Numbered from the stretch's first letter, positions 25,382-37,149 are shown. The stretch: DNA of 64,000 nucleotides from JANPBY01 sp963805505 (GCA_963805505.1 CAWDUP010000004.1:440279-504278), one strand, 5' to 3'. Made by a program: numbers and translations. The notes: generated by a model from the sequence alone, not told the origin.

Positions 25382-25399
25382 TGGAACATTTGTGTTCCA
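25382..25399 (+). promoter_or_regulatory. Perfect palindrome, candidate TetR operator
   Basis: TGGAACATTTGTGTTCCA is an inverted repeat with perfect 7-base arms and a 4-base spacer. It ends 9 bases before the ATG of the TetR-type regulator and 70 bases from the divergent aldehyde dehydrogenase start. Position and symmetry suit autoregulation by the adjacent TetR protein. Confidence 0.6.
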
Positions 25400-25408
25400 C
25401 TTGGAAGC

Positions 25409-26026
25409 ATGTCGTCACCTGCCCTGTCCGCCACGCCCACGGACCCGCGCCGTCACGTGCTCGAGACTGCGGCCACCGTCTTGTGCTCCCACAGCGGGGC
25501 CAGCTTGGCCGACGTGGCCGCGGCCGCAGGTATCGGACGGACCTCCCTCCACCGGCTGTTCCCGACGCGACACGATCTTCTCTACGCCCTCGCCGACGAC
25601 GCCCTCGTCCGGGTCGAGGCGGCAGTGGATGGAGCTCTGCCCCCTGGGCCAGAGCCGGTCGCGCAATCGTTGCGCCGCCTGGCTGAAGCCGTCTTGCCCT
25701 TGGCCGACGAGATGCGGTTCCTCGACATCGGCGCCGGAGTTTGGGACCTGCCCGAGATGGTTGAGCGCTGGTATGACATCAGCCGCCCGGTCGAGGACGT
25801 AGTCCGCGCGGCCAAGGATGCGGGCGAGCTCCGGCTCGACCTGCCCACTGCATGGGCGGTGGATCTGTTCGTTGCCGCAATCTTCGCTGCCTCCAACGGC
25901 GTGGCCGATGGTCGCATCGCCCGGCGCGACGCCGTCGACCTCGTCGTCGATGCGATCCTGCGCGGCATCGGTGTACCGGCACCCTCCCCCGCCCGTCCGG
26001 GCGACGGCAGCGGAGCTCGGCCATGA
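25409..26026 (+). CDS. TetR/AcrR-family transcriptional regulator
   Basis: This 205-residue protein has an N-terminal helix-turn-helix (HVLETAATVLCSHSGASLADVAAAAGIGRTSLHRLFPTRHDLL region, residues about 16-58) and a helical ligand domain. ATG 25409 directly follows the palindrome. The longer upstream frame is antisense to the aldehyde dehydrogenase. Its stop overlaps the MFS transporter start as ATGA, the typical repressor-pump arrangement. Confidence 0.9.
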   Translation: MSSPALSATPTDPRRHVLETAATVLCSHSGASLADVAAAAGIGRTSLHRLFPTRHDLLYALADDALVRVEAAVDGALPPGPEPVAQSLRRLAEAVLPLADEMRFLDIGAGVWDLPEMVERWYDISRPVEDVVRAAKDAGELRLDLPTAWAVDLFVAAIFAASNGVADGRIARRDAVDLVVDAILRGIGVPAPSPARPGDGSGARP

Positions 26027-27378
26027 ACCCGGTGATCGACCCCACGCCGCACCCGATCGACGGAGGCAGGACCAAGGCCAGCAGGGGGGCCGCCCGCGAG
26101 TCTGGCAGCCCGTCGGCCAAGGACCGGACCTGGAAGCCGTTCGTTGCCCTGGAATCAGCCACCCTGCTCTCTGGCGCGGGCAACGGCATCGCGATGATCG
26201 CGTTGCCCTGGATCGTGCTGGATCTCACGGGGCGCGCCTCGGACGCCGGTCTGGTGGCCGCGATCAGTGCCCTTCCGGTCATCGCCACCGCCTTGTTCGC
26301 CGGAACCGTCGTCGACCGGGTCGGGCGCAGGCGCACGTCGGTCTTCTCAGACCTGATGAGCGCTCTCAGCGTCGCAACCATCCCGATCATCGCAACGGTC
26401 GGCCAGCTCACGCTGGGCTGGCTGATGCTGCTCGGCGTCGTGGGCGCGCTGTTCGACCCGGCGGGCGCCACTGCGCGCGAGACGATGCTGCCGGCGGCCG
26501 CCCGGATGGCAGGTCTCCGCCTCGAACGAGCCAACGGGATCCATGAAGCGGTTTTCGGCGTCGCCTTCCTGGTTGCGCCTGGCGTGGGTGGTCTCTTGAT
26601 CGCCGTGGTCGGCGCCGAGGCCACGTTGTGGGCGACCGCGGCTGCCTTCATCCTGGCCAGCGCGCTGATGGTGCTTGTGCGGGTCCCTGGTGGCGCGCGA
26701 CCTAAGCGCGACGACAACCGGCTGTCCTTCTGGGCGGAGACCGTCGAAGGGCTGCGCTTCGTCCGAGACGACCACGGGCTGCGAACGCTCGCGCTCATCT
26801 ACCTGGTGGTCGTCGGCCTGTGGCTGCCGATCGAGGGTGTGATCTTGCCGTTCGTGTTCCAGTCGGACGGAAACGCGACCGGCCTCGGCCTCCTTCTCAC
26901 GGCGATGAGCGCGGGCATGGTGGTCGGATCTTTGGCGTACGGCTGGATCGGCTATCGGATCCCGCGCCGGCCGGCCGTCCTCATCGCCTTGGTGGGTACC
27001 GGGTTGCCGGTTATCGGCATGGCGTTCTTCCCCCCGCTCCCGTGGATGCTTGCGCTCGGGTTTGCCAGCGGCCTTCTGTTCGGGCCGGTCAACCCCATCG
27101 TGAACGTCGTCATGCAGGAACGTTCCCCGGAGGCGATGCGGGGTCGCATCCTCGGCGTCTTCACCTCCGCCGCCTACGCGGCGGGGCCGATCGGCCTGCT
27201 GATCGTCGGGCCTGCCGTCGACACCATCGGCGTGCACAACACCTTTCTCGTTCTTGCCATAGGAGTCACGGCGGTCGGTGTCGGTGCCATCGGACTTGCC
27301 GGACTGCATGACCTGGAGCCACGGCCACCTAGCCCAGTCCCGCCCTCGGAGACCTCGACTCGATCCGGCGAAGCCTGA
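26023..27378 (+). CDS. MFS transporter, probable drug or metabolite exporter
   Basis: This 451-residue protein has about 12 membrane helices. The cytoplasmic loop between helices 2 and 3 carries the MFS A-motif variant GTVVDRVGRRRTSVFSD, and a repeat GYRIPRRPAVL follows in the second half. A 40-residue polar N-terminus precedes the first helix. The start overlaps the stop of the TetR gene, so expression is coupled to its regulator, which suggests an inducible efflux pump. The substrate cannot be inferred. Confidence 0.87.
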   Translation: MNPVIDPTPHPIDGGRTKASRGAARESGSPSAKDRTWKPFVALESATLLSGAGNGIAMIALPWIVLDLTGRASDAGLVAAISALPVIATALFAGTVVDRVGRRRTSVFSDLMSALSVATIPIIATVGQLTLGWLMLLGVVGALFDPAGATARETMLPAAARMAGLRLERANGIHEAVFGVAFLVAPGVGGLLIAVVGAEATLWATAAAFILASALMVLVRVPGGARPKRDDNRLSFWAETVEGLRFVRDDHGLRTLALIYLVVVGLWLPIEGVILPFVFQSDGNATGLGLLLTAMSAGMVVGSLAYGWIGYRIPRRPAVLIALVGTGLPVIGMAFFPPLPWMLALGFASGLLFGPVNPIVNVVMQERSPEAMRGRILGVFTSAAYAAGPIGLLIVGPAVDTIGVHNTFLVLAIGVTAVGVGAIGLAGLHDLEPRPPSPVPPSETSTRSGEA

Positions 27379-27405
27379 GCCGTCCGCCGGGGGGCACGGA
27401 GCAAG

Positions 27406-29079
27406 ATGGTGGCCGTGACCACGCCCGCGATGCCCTCTCCCGCCGACCCGGATCAGACCGCAGCCGCACGGATCCTCGACGTGCTTGGTCGCGCGGGCGT
27501 CAGCACGTGCTTCGGACTTCCCGGCGTGCACAACCTGGCGCTGTGGCGAGCGACGCCCAGCGCCCACCGACCACGCATCGTCGGCGTCCGCCATGAACAG
27601 ACGGCTGGCTACGCCGCCGACGGCCTGGCCCGCGCCACCGGCGGCGTGGGGGTAGCTCTCACCACGAGCGGCCCAGGGGCGGCCAACGCTGTCGCGGCGT
27701 TCGGCGAGGCAGCCATGTGCCATTCCCCCGTCCTGCTCGTCGCCAGCGAGACGCCGCTCTCCGCACGGCGAACCGGGATCGGCCGCGGCGCTCTGCACGA
27801 GATGCCCGACCAAAGCGCGCTATTTGCCCCGCTGGCCAAGGCGACCTTCGTGGCAAGCGAGCCCGACGAGGCAGTAGCCATGGCGTGCGACGCGGTCTCA
27901 GTGACCCGTACGGCTGCGGCCGGGCCGGTCTACCTCGGAGTCCCGGCCGACGTCCTGGGGGCGCTGGCGGGACCGGCGCCGGCGCCGCGGGTGCCCGTCG
28001 TGGCCACTCCCGCGTTGCGCGAGGTCGAGGGCGCGGCCAACCTGCTCAGCCGGGCGGACAAGGTCGTCATCTGGGCGGGCGGAGGGTGCGTGGCCGCTGG
28101 CGCCGGGCAATCCCTCACGGACCTCGCCTGGCGACTCGGTGCGCCGGTTGTCACCACCTATGCAGCCCGCGGCTTGCTCGGAGTCGACCACCCATTGCTC
28201 GTCGATGCGCCCCCGCACGAGCCCGCCGCCGCCAGGCTGATCGCGGAGGCCGACCTGCTGCTGGTCGTCGGGAGCCAGCTCGACGCGATGACGACCCGTG
28301 GCTGGAGCATGCCTCGCCCGCAGCTGTTGATCCGGGTCGACGCTGACGAACGCACCGCTCACCAGGGATGGACCGCAGACAGCGTCGTCATCGGCGATGC
28401 CGCTCTCGTCTGCGATGCGCTGGCCACCCGGGTTGCCCCCCGGGAGCCATGGGCGGACCAAGTCTTCCGGATCGGGCACGACGTACGCTCCGCACTTGCC
28501 CAGGATCCCCGTACCGCCGAGGCCGCACAGTTCCTGGCCGCGGTGGAGAACGGTTGGCCCGCAGACGGTGACGTCGTCTGCGACATGTCGGTCGGTGGCT
28601 ATTGGGCCGGCGGCTACGCCGCGATGCCGCGAAGTCGTCGACTGCACTATCCCGTCGGCTGGGGAACGCTCGGATTCGGCCTCCCGGCCGCCGTCGGCGC
28701 CGCCGCCGGCACCGGGCGCCCGGCCCTGGCCATCACGGGCGACGGCGGACTGCCGTTCGCCTTGGGCGAGCTGGCAACCCTCGTCCAAGAACAGCTGCCC
28801 GTTGTCGTGCTCGTTGTCGACGACGGCGGCTACGGCATGCTGCGCTTCGACCAGCAGATCGCCGGGGACCCTGAGCGTGGAGTAGATCTCGTAGGGCCGA
28901 ACTGGGTTGAGCTGGCTGGCGCGTTCGGGCTGACCGCCCGCTCGGTCGACTCGGTCGGTCACGGTTTGGCGGAGGCGCTCTCGGAAGCCTTTCAGCATCG
29001 AAAGCCAGCTCTGCTGCACGTTCGCGCAGCGCTCTATCCCCCGCGAACGACCTCGCCCCGCTGGCGGGAGCCTTCCTGA
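27406..29079 (+). CDS. Thiamine-diphosphate-dependent enzyme (acetolactate synthase-like)
   Basis: The protein (557 residues) has the three ThDP-enzyme domains. The catalytic glutamate lies in VRHEQTAGYAADGLARATG, the central domain has the nucleotide-type fold, and the C-terminal ThDP site is ITGDGGLPFALGELATL...NDGGYG-like VVDDGGYGMLRFDQ. It is acetolactate-synthase/benzoylformate-decarboxylase-like. No regulatory subunit is adjacent, so a catabolic 2-oxoacid decarboxylase or ligase role is more likely than branched-chain synthesis. ATG 27406 has GGAG 5 bases upstream. Two S51-like genes follow on the same strand. Confidence 0.85.
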   Translation: MVAVTTPAMPSPADPDQTAAARILDVLGRAGVSTCFGLPGVHNLALWRATPSAHRPRIVGVRHEQTAGYAADGLARATGGVGVALTTSGPGAANAVAAFGEAAMCHSPVLLVASETPLSARRTGIGRGALHEMPDQSALFAPLAKATFVASEPDEAVAMACDAVSVTRTAAAGPVYLGVPADVLGALAGPAPAPRVPVVATPALREVEGAANLLSRADKVVIWAGGGCVAAGAGQSLTDLAWRLGAPVVTTYAARGLLGVDHPLLVDAPPHEPAAARLIAEADLLLVVGSQLDAMTTRGWSMPRPQLLIRVDADERTAHQGWTADSVVIGDAALVCDALATRVAPREPWADQVFRIGHDVRSALAQDPRTAEAAQFLAAVENGWPADGDVVCDMSVGGYWAGGYAAMPRSRRLHYPVGWGTLGFGLPAAVGAAAGTGRPALAITGDGGLPFALGELATLVQEQLPVVVLVVDDGGYGMLRFDQQIAGDPERGVDLVGPNWVELAGAFGLTARSVDSVGHGLAEALSEAFQHRKPALLHVRAALYPPRTTSPRWREPS

Positions 29080-29147
29080 ACGCGACCCCATCCGGCGCCG
29101 CTGACCGCCGAGTCGCGGACAGGCCCGCGCTCCGCCACGATGAACCG

Positions 29148-30344
29148 GTGTCGCTCCCCCGGATCCTGGTCATCCTCGGCTCTGGCGAGACGAGTCCCAC
29201 GATGGTCACAGCGCACCAGCGCGTCTTCGCCGCCCTGGGTCCCAGTGTCACGGCAGCTTTTCTCGATACGCCGTACGGCTTCCAGGAGAACGCCGACGAG
29301 CTCGGCGAGCGCGTCCGAAACTACTTCGCGGAGTCGGTTGGTCGCTCGGTGGAGCCAGTCCGGTTCCGTTCTGTGGCAGAAGCCGCGGCCGATCCTGCTG
29401 CGCATGCGAGCGAGATGGCGCGGTTGCTGGCGGCGCGCTGGATCTTCGCCGGCCCCGGGAGCCCCTCGTACGCCCTTCGGCAATGGACGGGGTCACCGGT
29501 CCCGGGTGCGCTCACCTCGTTGCTTGCCGCTGATGCCGGCGGAGGGGCTGTGGTGTTCGCCTCGGCCGCCGCCCTCACGCTGGGCTTGGTGACCGTCCCG
29601 GTCTATGAGATCTACAAGGTCGGCGAATCGCCGCGTTGGCTGGAGGGCCTTGATGTGTTGGGGGCCGCAACCGGGCTTCGTGCCGCGGTCATCCCGCACT
29701 TCGACAACACCGAAGGGGGCACACACGACACCCGCTACTGCTATCTGGGCGAACGGCGCCTCGCGATGCTCGAGAACTGTCTGCCAGAAGGCGCCTTCGT
29801 CCTGGGGATCGACGAACACACGGGACTGGTCATCGACCTGGACCAGCAACGGGCAGAAGTCGTAGGGAAGGGGACGATGACGGTCCGCACGCGCGACCAC
29901 GTGTGGACTGCCGCCAGCGGCCAGACGTTGACCTTGGACGAACTTGCCGACCATGGCGCCACAGACCGCCGAAAAGAACCCGAGCCCGAAGAAGCTCCCG
30001 GTGCCCACGCAGCGAGCTACGCCACCTTCGAGAGCGCGCTGGATGGCGGCGATCCACGGGCGGCTGGAACCGCGCTGATCGGTTTTGACGCTCAAGCATC
30101 GACGCCAAGTGCCCGCGAGGCCGTACGAGCCGGGGTAGCGCGGCTCGCGGACTACGCGGCCGATGCCCCTGTCGATCGTGCGGGCGTCCTCGCCCCCGCC
30201 GTCGAGTTGCTGCTCGACCTGCGAGCCTCGGCACGGGCCGACGAGCGCTTCGGAGATGCCGACATGATCCGGGATCGGCTAGCGGCACTGGGCGTGGAGG
30301 TTCGCGACACCGGAAGCGGTGTCGAATGGGAGCTGCGCCGGTGA
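29148..30344 (+). CDS. Peptidase S51-like protein fused to a CysRS-type C-terminal domain
   Basis: Residues 1 to about 270 resemble the cyanophycinase/peptidase E (class I glutamine-amidotransferase-like) fold, with ILGSGETSPTM, FAGPGSPSYAL and VVFASAAALTLG at the nucleophile position. Residues about 290-398 look like the C-terminal helical domain of cysteinyl-tRNA synthetase: FESALDGGDPRAAGTAL, then LLLDLRASARADERFGDADM, IRDRLAALGVEVRD and VEWELRR. GTG 29148 start. The stop overlaps the next gene (GTGA). The peptidase part lacks the strict G-x-S-A-G, so activity is uncertain. The unusual fusion suggests a tRNA- or aminoacyl-linked role (inference). Confidence 0.75.
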   Translation: MSLPRILVILGSGETSPTMVTAHQRVFAALGPSVTAAFLDTPYGFQENADELGERVRNYFAESVGRSVEPVRFRSVAEAAADPAAHASEMARLLAARWIFAGPGSPSYALRQWTGSPVPGALTSLLAADAGGGAVVFASAAALTLGLVTVPVYEIYKVGESPRWLEGLDVLGAATGLRAAVIPHFDNTEGGTHDTRYCYLGERRLAMLENCLPEGAFVLGIDEHTGLVIDLDQQRAEVVGKGTMTVRTRDHVWTAASGQTLTLDELADHGATDRRKEPEPEEAPGAHAASYATFESALDGGDPRAAGTALIGFDAQASTPSAREAVRAGVARLADYAADAPVDRAGVLAPAVELLLDLRASARADERFGDADMIRDRLAALGVEVRDTGSGVEWELRR

Positions 30345-31051
30345 CCGGCCCAGCTGCGGGACCCCTGGCTCTCGTCGGCTCGGGTGAATATCTACCGGTC
30401 ATGACCGAGGTCGAACGTCGTCTCCTGGAAGGTAGGCCGCCGCGGTACGTCCAGCTCGCGACGGCTGCCGCACCCGAGGGCGCGGCGAGCCTGGGCCGAT
30501 GGCATTCCCTCGGGAGAGCCCAGGCCGATCGGCTCGGCGTCGAAGCGGTCATCGTCGACGTCCGCACCCGCGAGGATGCCGACGCGCCCGAGATGGCTGA
30601 CCTCGTGACCGGTGCGGGCCTGGTCTACTTGTCGGGCGGTTCGCCGACCTACCTCGCGCAGACCCTCAGGGAAACGCGCGTGTGGGCGGCGATTCAGCAA
30701 GCGTGGGAGGGTGGCGCGGCGCTAGCGGGCTGCAGCGCCGGAGCGATGGCGCTCACGAGCTGGGTACCGGCCGTACGCGATCCCACCAGCAAGCCAGATC
30801 CGGGGCTCGGACTTCTTCCACAGCTTCGAGTGATCCCACATTTCGACCGGATGCTCGGCTGGGTGCCCGACCTGGAGACCCGTGCGCTGGTCCATCCACC
30901 CGACGGCGTGAGCGTTCTTGGAATCGACGAGGACACGGCATTGGTCGGCGGACCACATCAGTGGACGGTCCAGGGTCGTCAGTCGGTCTGGATCCTCGGC
31001 GAGGGGACTCGTCGCGAGCAGCCGGCCAGCAGCACGCTCCTGACCCCCTAG
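30341..31051 (+). CDS. Peptidase S51/cyanophycinase-like protein
   Basis: This 236-residue protein of the S51-like amidotransferase fold starts LALVGSGEYLPVM, has the strand-loop VYLSGGSPTYLA and nucleophile motif LAGCSAGAMALTSW, with Ser in the G-x-S-A-G context, and HFDRMLG near the end. GTG 30341 overlaps the stop of the preceding fusion gene and follows GGGAG by 8 bases, so I prefer it to ATG 30326. It is a paralogue of the N-terminal part of that fusion and keeps the catalytic motif the other lacks, suggesting an active/inactive pair. Substrate unknown. Confidence 0.8.
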   Translation: MTGPAAGPLALVGSGEYLPVMTEVERRLLEGRPPRYVQLATAAAPEGAASLGRWHSLGRAQADRLGVEAVIVDVRTREDADAPEMADLVTGAGLVYLSGGSPTYLAQTLRETRVWAAIQQAWEGGAALAGCSAGAMALTSWVPAVRDPTSKPDPGLGLLPQLRVIPHFDRMLGWVPDLETRALVHPPDGVSVLGIDEDTALVGGPHQWTVQGRQSVWILGEGTRREQPASSTLLTP

Positions 31052-31073
31052 CACCTCGGTGCCTAGAGCTCAG

Positions 31074-33764
<2,691 letters not shown>

Positions 33765-33798
33765 CAGGTCTGTCCTCCCGGCGGGCTGGCGAAGACGG

Positions 33799-33825
33799 CG
33801 AACACCCGTGGGCTGGGCGTGTTCG
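33799..33825 (-). other. Hairpin in the ppdK upstream region
   Basis: CGAACAC and GTGTTCG (33799-33805 and 33819-33825) form a 7-base stem extended by three further G-C pairs across a single bulge, about 35 bases before the ppdK ATG. It could be a 5'-leader structure or the end of the antiporter transcript. There is no T-run. Confidence 0.35.
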
Positions 33826-33901
33826 GCGAGACGCCCACGTTAGCGCGCTCCCGAGGCGGTCCAGAGCGGATGTCCTGACACGGTGACCTCACGCTGGCAG
33901 C

Positions 33902-35488
33902 TCACAGATCCAGACGTACGGCCCTGGCCTCCACCTCCTGCAGCAGCTGGTCAGCCACCTCGGCGCTGACCTCTCCACTGCGCCTCGCCTCCAGGACGAA
34001 ATCTCGCTCCACCTCACTGGCCATGGTCAGCACCCTGTCCAGGCTTCGGCGGAAGTCCTTTGCGTCCAGCCCGGCGTCCTCGGCGCTCTCGACTGCCTCC
34101 TGGGCTGCCAGCTGCCCCTCGAACTCTCGTTCGGCTGCCCGCAGAACCCGCATGTCGATGTCGTCCTGCTCCTCGTCGCTCTCGGCCGCTCGCACCGAGT
34201 CGAGAGCGGCCTGGGTGGCCTGGCGTCGAAGCTCGGCTATCTCGCCGGCGCCCGCTTCGACCGTGCCGATCCCCAGCAGTCTCACCAGGGGTGCCAGGGT
34301 CATGCCCTGCACCACCAGCGTCACCAACACCGTCGTGAGTCCGACAAAGACGATCTCGTTTCGCCCGGGGAAAGCCTCATGGGAGTCAGTGATCCCCGGA
34401 ATGGCAAGAGCCGTCGCAATCGTCACGACGCCTCGCATCCCAGCCCAGGAGACCACTACGGACTGCCTACGTCCGTGCGGAACAGCCGAACTCGGATCCG
34501 GGGCAGCAGACCGCCGTAGCAGCGCCGCCATGAACATCCAGGCGAATCGCAAGACGACCAAGGTGGTGATGACCAGTGTCATGTCGGTCAGGAGGTCGGA
34601 GGTTATCTCGATGTCGTCGAGAACTGCCGTCAGCTCGAACCCGATCAGGATGAACACCACGCTGGTGATCAGGTAGTCGGCGTACTCCCATACGCTGCGG
34701 CCGAGCAACCATCCAGCAGAGGTGAGAGCCGGGTGTCCGTAGCTGCGAAGGAACAGACCGAGGGTGAGGACCGCGAGCACTCCGGAGCCGTGCACGTGGT
34801 CGGCCAACAGGTAGGCCGCGAAAGGGGCGGCGACAGTGACCGTCGTTTCAGCCGCTGCGTCTTGGAGTGCGGACAAAGCGGCTCGGGCGATGACGGCGAT
34901 GAGCAGGCCCACCGCTACACCGACGACGACGGCGATCAGAAAGTCACGACCAAGTGCGAAGGTCGAGACCGTACCCGACACCACGGCGGCGACAGCGACG
35001 TTGTAGAGCACGAGCGCCGTGGCGTCGTTGAACATCCCTTCGCCCTCCAGGAGGGTGACTAGACCCTGAGGTAGCCGCAGGCGACGAGCCACGGCAGTCG
35101 CGGCAACCGGATCCGGGGGCGAGACGACAGCGCCGAGAACGAACGCGGCTCCCCAGGGAAGGCCGGCTTGATGGGCTACCACCGCGACGGCAACCGCGGT
35201 TGCGACCGTCAGACCGACCGCGAGCCCCAGGATGGGACGAACGTTCCTGCGGAACTGATGCGTCGTCGAACGCTGAGTCGCGGCGAAGAGCAGCGGTGGA
35301 AGAACCAGGGGAAGGATGAGTTCTGGCGGGATCGAAAGAGTCGGTGCGGAAGGGAGCAGAGGAAGCAGAAGTCCGAACACGGTGAGGAGCACCGGGAGCG
35401 GCACCTTCAGGCGGTCAGCCAACGGCGTGAGCACGACTAGTCCAGCGACGATGATCGCCGCCAGGGCCAGCACGGGCACAGGCTCCAC
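33902..35488 (-). CDS. Monovalent cation:proton antiporter (CPA1/NhaP type)
   Basis: This 528-residue protein has about 12 membrane helices, followed by a charged cytoplasmic tail of about 120 residues containing repeated Glu/Arg-rich helices. The ion-binding motif is MFNDATALVLYNVAV (ND of CPA1 exchangers), with VVSPPDPVAATAVARRL ahead of it. It probably exchanges Na+ (or K+) for H+. GTG/ATG-type start at 35488 gives a first helix at once. It is divergent from nothing. The upstream 149 bases to the next gene hold no clear element. Confidence 0.92.
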   Translation of the reverse strand: MEPVPVLALAAIIVAGLVVLTPLADRLKVPLPVLLTVFGLLLPLLPSAPTLSIPPELILPLVLPPLLFAATQRSTTHQFRRNVRPILGLAVGLTVATAVAVAVVAHQAGLPWGAAFVLGAVVSPPDPVAATAVARRLRLPQGLVTLLEGEGMFNDATALVLYNVAVAAVVSGTVSTFALGRDFLIAVVVGVAVGLLIAVIARAALSALQDAAAETTVTVAAPFAAYLLADHVHGSGVLAVLTLGLFLRSYGHPALTSAGWLLGRSVWEYADYLITSVVFILIGFELTAVLDDIEITSDLLTDMTLVITTLVVLRFAWMFMAALLRRSAAPDPSSAVPHGRRQSVVVSWAGMRGVVTIATALAIPGITDSHEAFPGRNEIVFVGLTTVLVTLVVQGMTLAPLVRLLGIGTVEAGAGEIAELRRQATQAALDSVRAAESDEEQDDIDMRVLRAAEREFEGQLAAQEAVESAEDAGLDAKDFRRSLDRVLTMASEVERDFVLEARRSGEVSAEVADQLLQEVEARAVRLDL

Positions 35489-35637
35489 CTCCGGTCAGCG
35501 AACCACGCGCGACAACGACTCGCTGTCAGGATGCCAGGTCGACCCCTCTCGCCGCTGGGATCGAAGCTCTGCGGATATGCCCCTTGGTGGCAGCTTCAAC
35601 CGCGCCAGTCCCGAATGGTTCCGCGTCCTGATGCTGG

Positions 35638-36165
35638 CTAGCTGATGCGACGACCGTTCAAGGCAGCGATGACGACCCCAGCGGCCTCCTGCGGGGCTCG
35701 GTGGTCGACATCGACCACCAGGTCGGCGACGGAGAGGTAGGCCGGCTCGCGTTCGCTCAGCTTGCCGGCGAGCCAGGCCAGCGGGTCATCGTCCAGCCAG
35801 GGTCGGCCGCCGCCGCGACCCACTCGTCGGGCCAACGTCTCGGGAGAAGCCTTCAGATAGACCACGAATCCGGTTCGCCGGATCAGCTCGAGATCGTCAG
35901 GGCGATCCGCCACAGACGCAGCAACGCCTGCCACGTAGGGCGGCGGTCGGGTCGCGGATCGTCGCAGCTGTTCGGTCTCCCGGGCATGCAGCGCCGCCGG
36001 ACCCTGCACGGACAGCTCCGACGCGGTGCTCCCCGTGAGTTGCTCCAGCTCGGCATCGTTGTCCAGCAGAGGCCAACCGAGCAGCGTCGCCAGCGCACCA
36101 CCGACGGCGGACTTCCCTGCCCCCATGCTCCCGACGAGCCAGATCCGATCTGGGGCATCACGCAT
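35638..36165 (-). CDS. Shikimate kinase-like P-loop kinase lacking substrate residues
   Basis: The 175-residue protein has Walker A GSMGAGKSAVGGAL, the following DNDAELE acidic pair and the lid region RRVGRGGGRPWLDDDP, which is the shikimate-kinase layout. However, the substrate GGG motif is replaced by VAGVAAS and the conserved FR of the shikimate-binding helix reads LH. It may therefore phosphorylate something else, or be a gluconokinase-like relative. ATG 36165 is chosen since the longer frame overlaps purU. It is divergent from purU. Confidence 0.72.
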   Translation of the reverse strand: MRDAPDRIWLVGSMGAGKSAVGGALATLLGWPLLDNDAELEQLTGSTASELSVQGPAALHARETEQLRRSATRPPPYVAGVAASVADRPDDLELIRRTGFVVYLKASPETLARRVGRGGGRPWLDDDPLAWLAGKLSEREPAYLSVADLVVDVDHRAPQEAAGVVIAALNGRRIS

Positions 36166-36247
36166 GCCGGCCAGTAGATCAGTCCGGTCAGACCCGCGGG
36201 ACGACCCGGACGCACGGGGACGGATTCGGGCAGGCAAGATCATCGCC

Positions 36248-37093
36248 ATGAGCGGATACATCTTGACCCTGTCCTGCCCGGACCGGCCTGGCCTGGTGCA
36301 CGCCATGACCGAAGGCCTTCTGGCGGTGTCGGCCAACATCGTCGACAGCGCACAGTACGGCGATGCCGACTCCGGGATGTTCTTCATCCGAACAGCGTTC
36401 GAAAGCCCGGAGAACGACCAGGCGGCGGTGCACGAGACGGTGGCGGCGCAGCTGCACGACGTCACTTCAGGGCTTCAGATCCACCGGGCCACAGACCGCG
36501 CTCGCGTGCTTTTGATGGTGTCGGGCCTTGATCACTGCCTCGTCGACCTGCTCTATCGGTGGCGCATCGGCGAGCTGCCCGTCGACATCGCGGGAATCGT
36601 CTCCAACCACGAGACCGCTCGACCTATCGCCGACCAGCACTCGATACCGTTCACGCATCTGCCTGTGACACCGGACACCAAGGGAGCTGCCGAGTCCGCG
36701 CTGCTCGACGTGGCGCGAAGCACAGAGACCGATCTGGTGGTCTTGGCCCGCTACATGCAGATCCTTTCCAACGATCTGTGCCTCGAGCTCAGTGGCCGAG
36801 CGATCAACATCCACCATTCGTTCCTCCCCGGGTTCAAGGGCGCCAAGCCCTACCACCAGGCGCACGCGCGTGGAGTGAAGCTGATCGGCGCGACCGCGCA
36901 CTACGTGACCGGGGACCTCGATGAAGGCCCGATCATCACCCAAGACGTCGTCCGCGTCGGCCACGCGGATTCGGCGGAGGATCTGGTCGTCCTGGGTCGC
37001 GACGTGGAGCGCCGGGTCCTCGCGGCAGCCGTACGTGCCCATGCGGAGCACCGCGTCTTTCTCAACGGGTCCCGGACCGTTGTCTTCGGCTAG
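36248..37093 (+). CDS. purU: Formyltetrahydrofolate deformylase
   Basis: In this 281-residue protein an N-terminal ACT domain (LSCPDRPGLVHAMTEGL) precedes a formyltransferase-type domain with NIHHSFLPGFKGAKPYHQAH and IGATAHYVTGDLDEGPII. These contain the Asn, His and Asp catalytic residues of PurU. It releases formate from 10-formyl-THF, balancing one-carbon units for purine synthesis. ATG 36248. The long upstream frame is antisense to the kinase gene. A FolD-type enzyme of the same pathway occurs separately at 58 kb. Confidence 0.94.
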   Translation: MSGYILTLSCPDRPGLVHAMTEGLLAVSANIVDSAQYGDADSGMFFIRTAFESPENDQAAVHETVAAQLHDVTSGLQIHRATDRARVLLMVSGLDHCLVDLLYRWRIGELPVDIAGIVSNHETARPIADQHSIPFTHLPVTPDTKGAAESALLDVARSTETDLVVLARYMQILSNDLCLELSGRAINIHHSFLPGFKGAKPYHQAHARGVKLIGATAHYVTGDLDEGPIITQDVVRVGHADSAEDLVVLGRDVERRVLAAAVRAHAEHRVFLNGSRTVVFG

Positions 37094-37149
37094 CCGAACG
37101 TCGTTCGACATGTCCGTCGCCGCACGCCCCGGCGTGGGACGCTGAGCCC

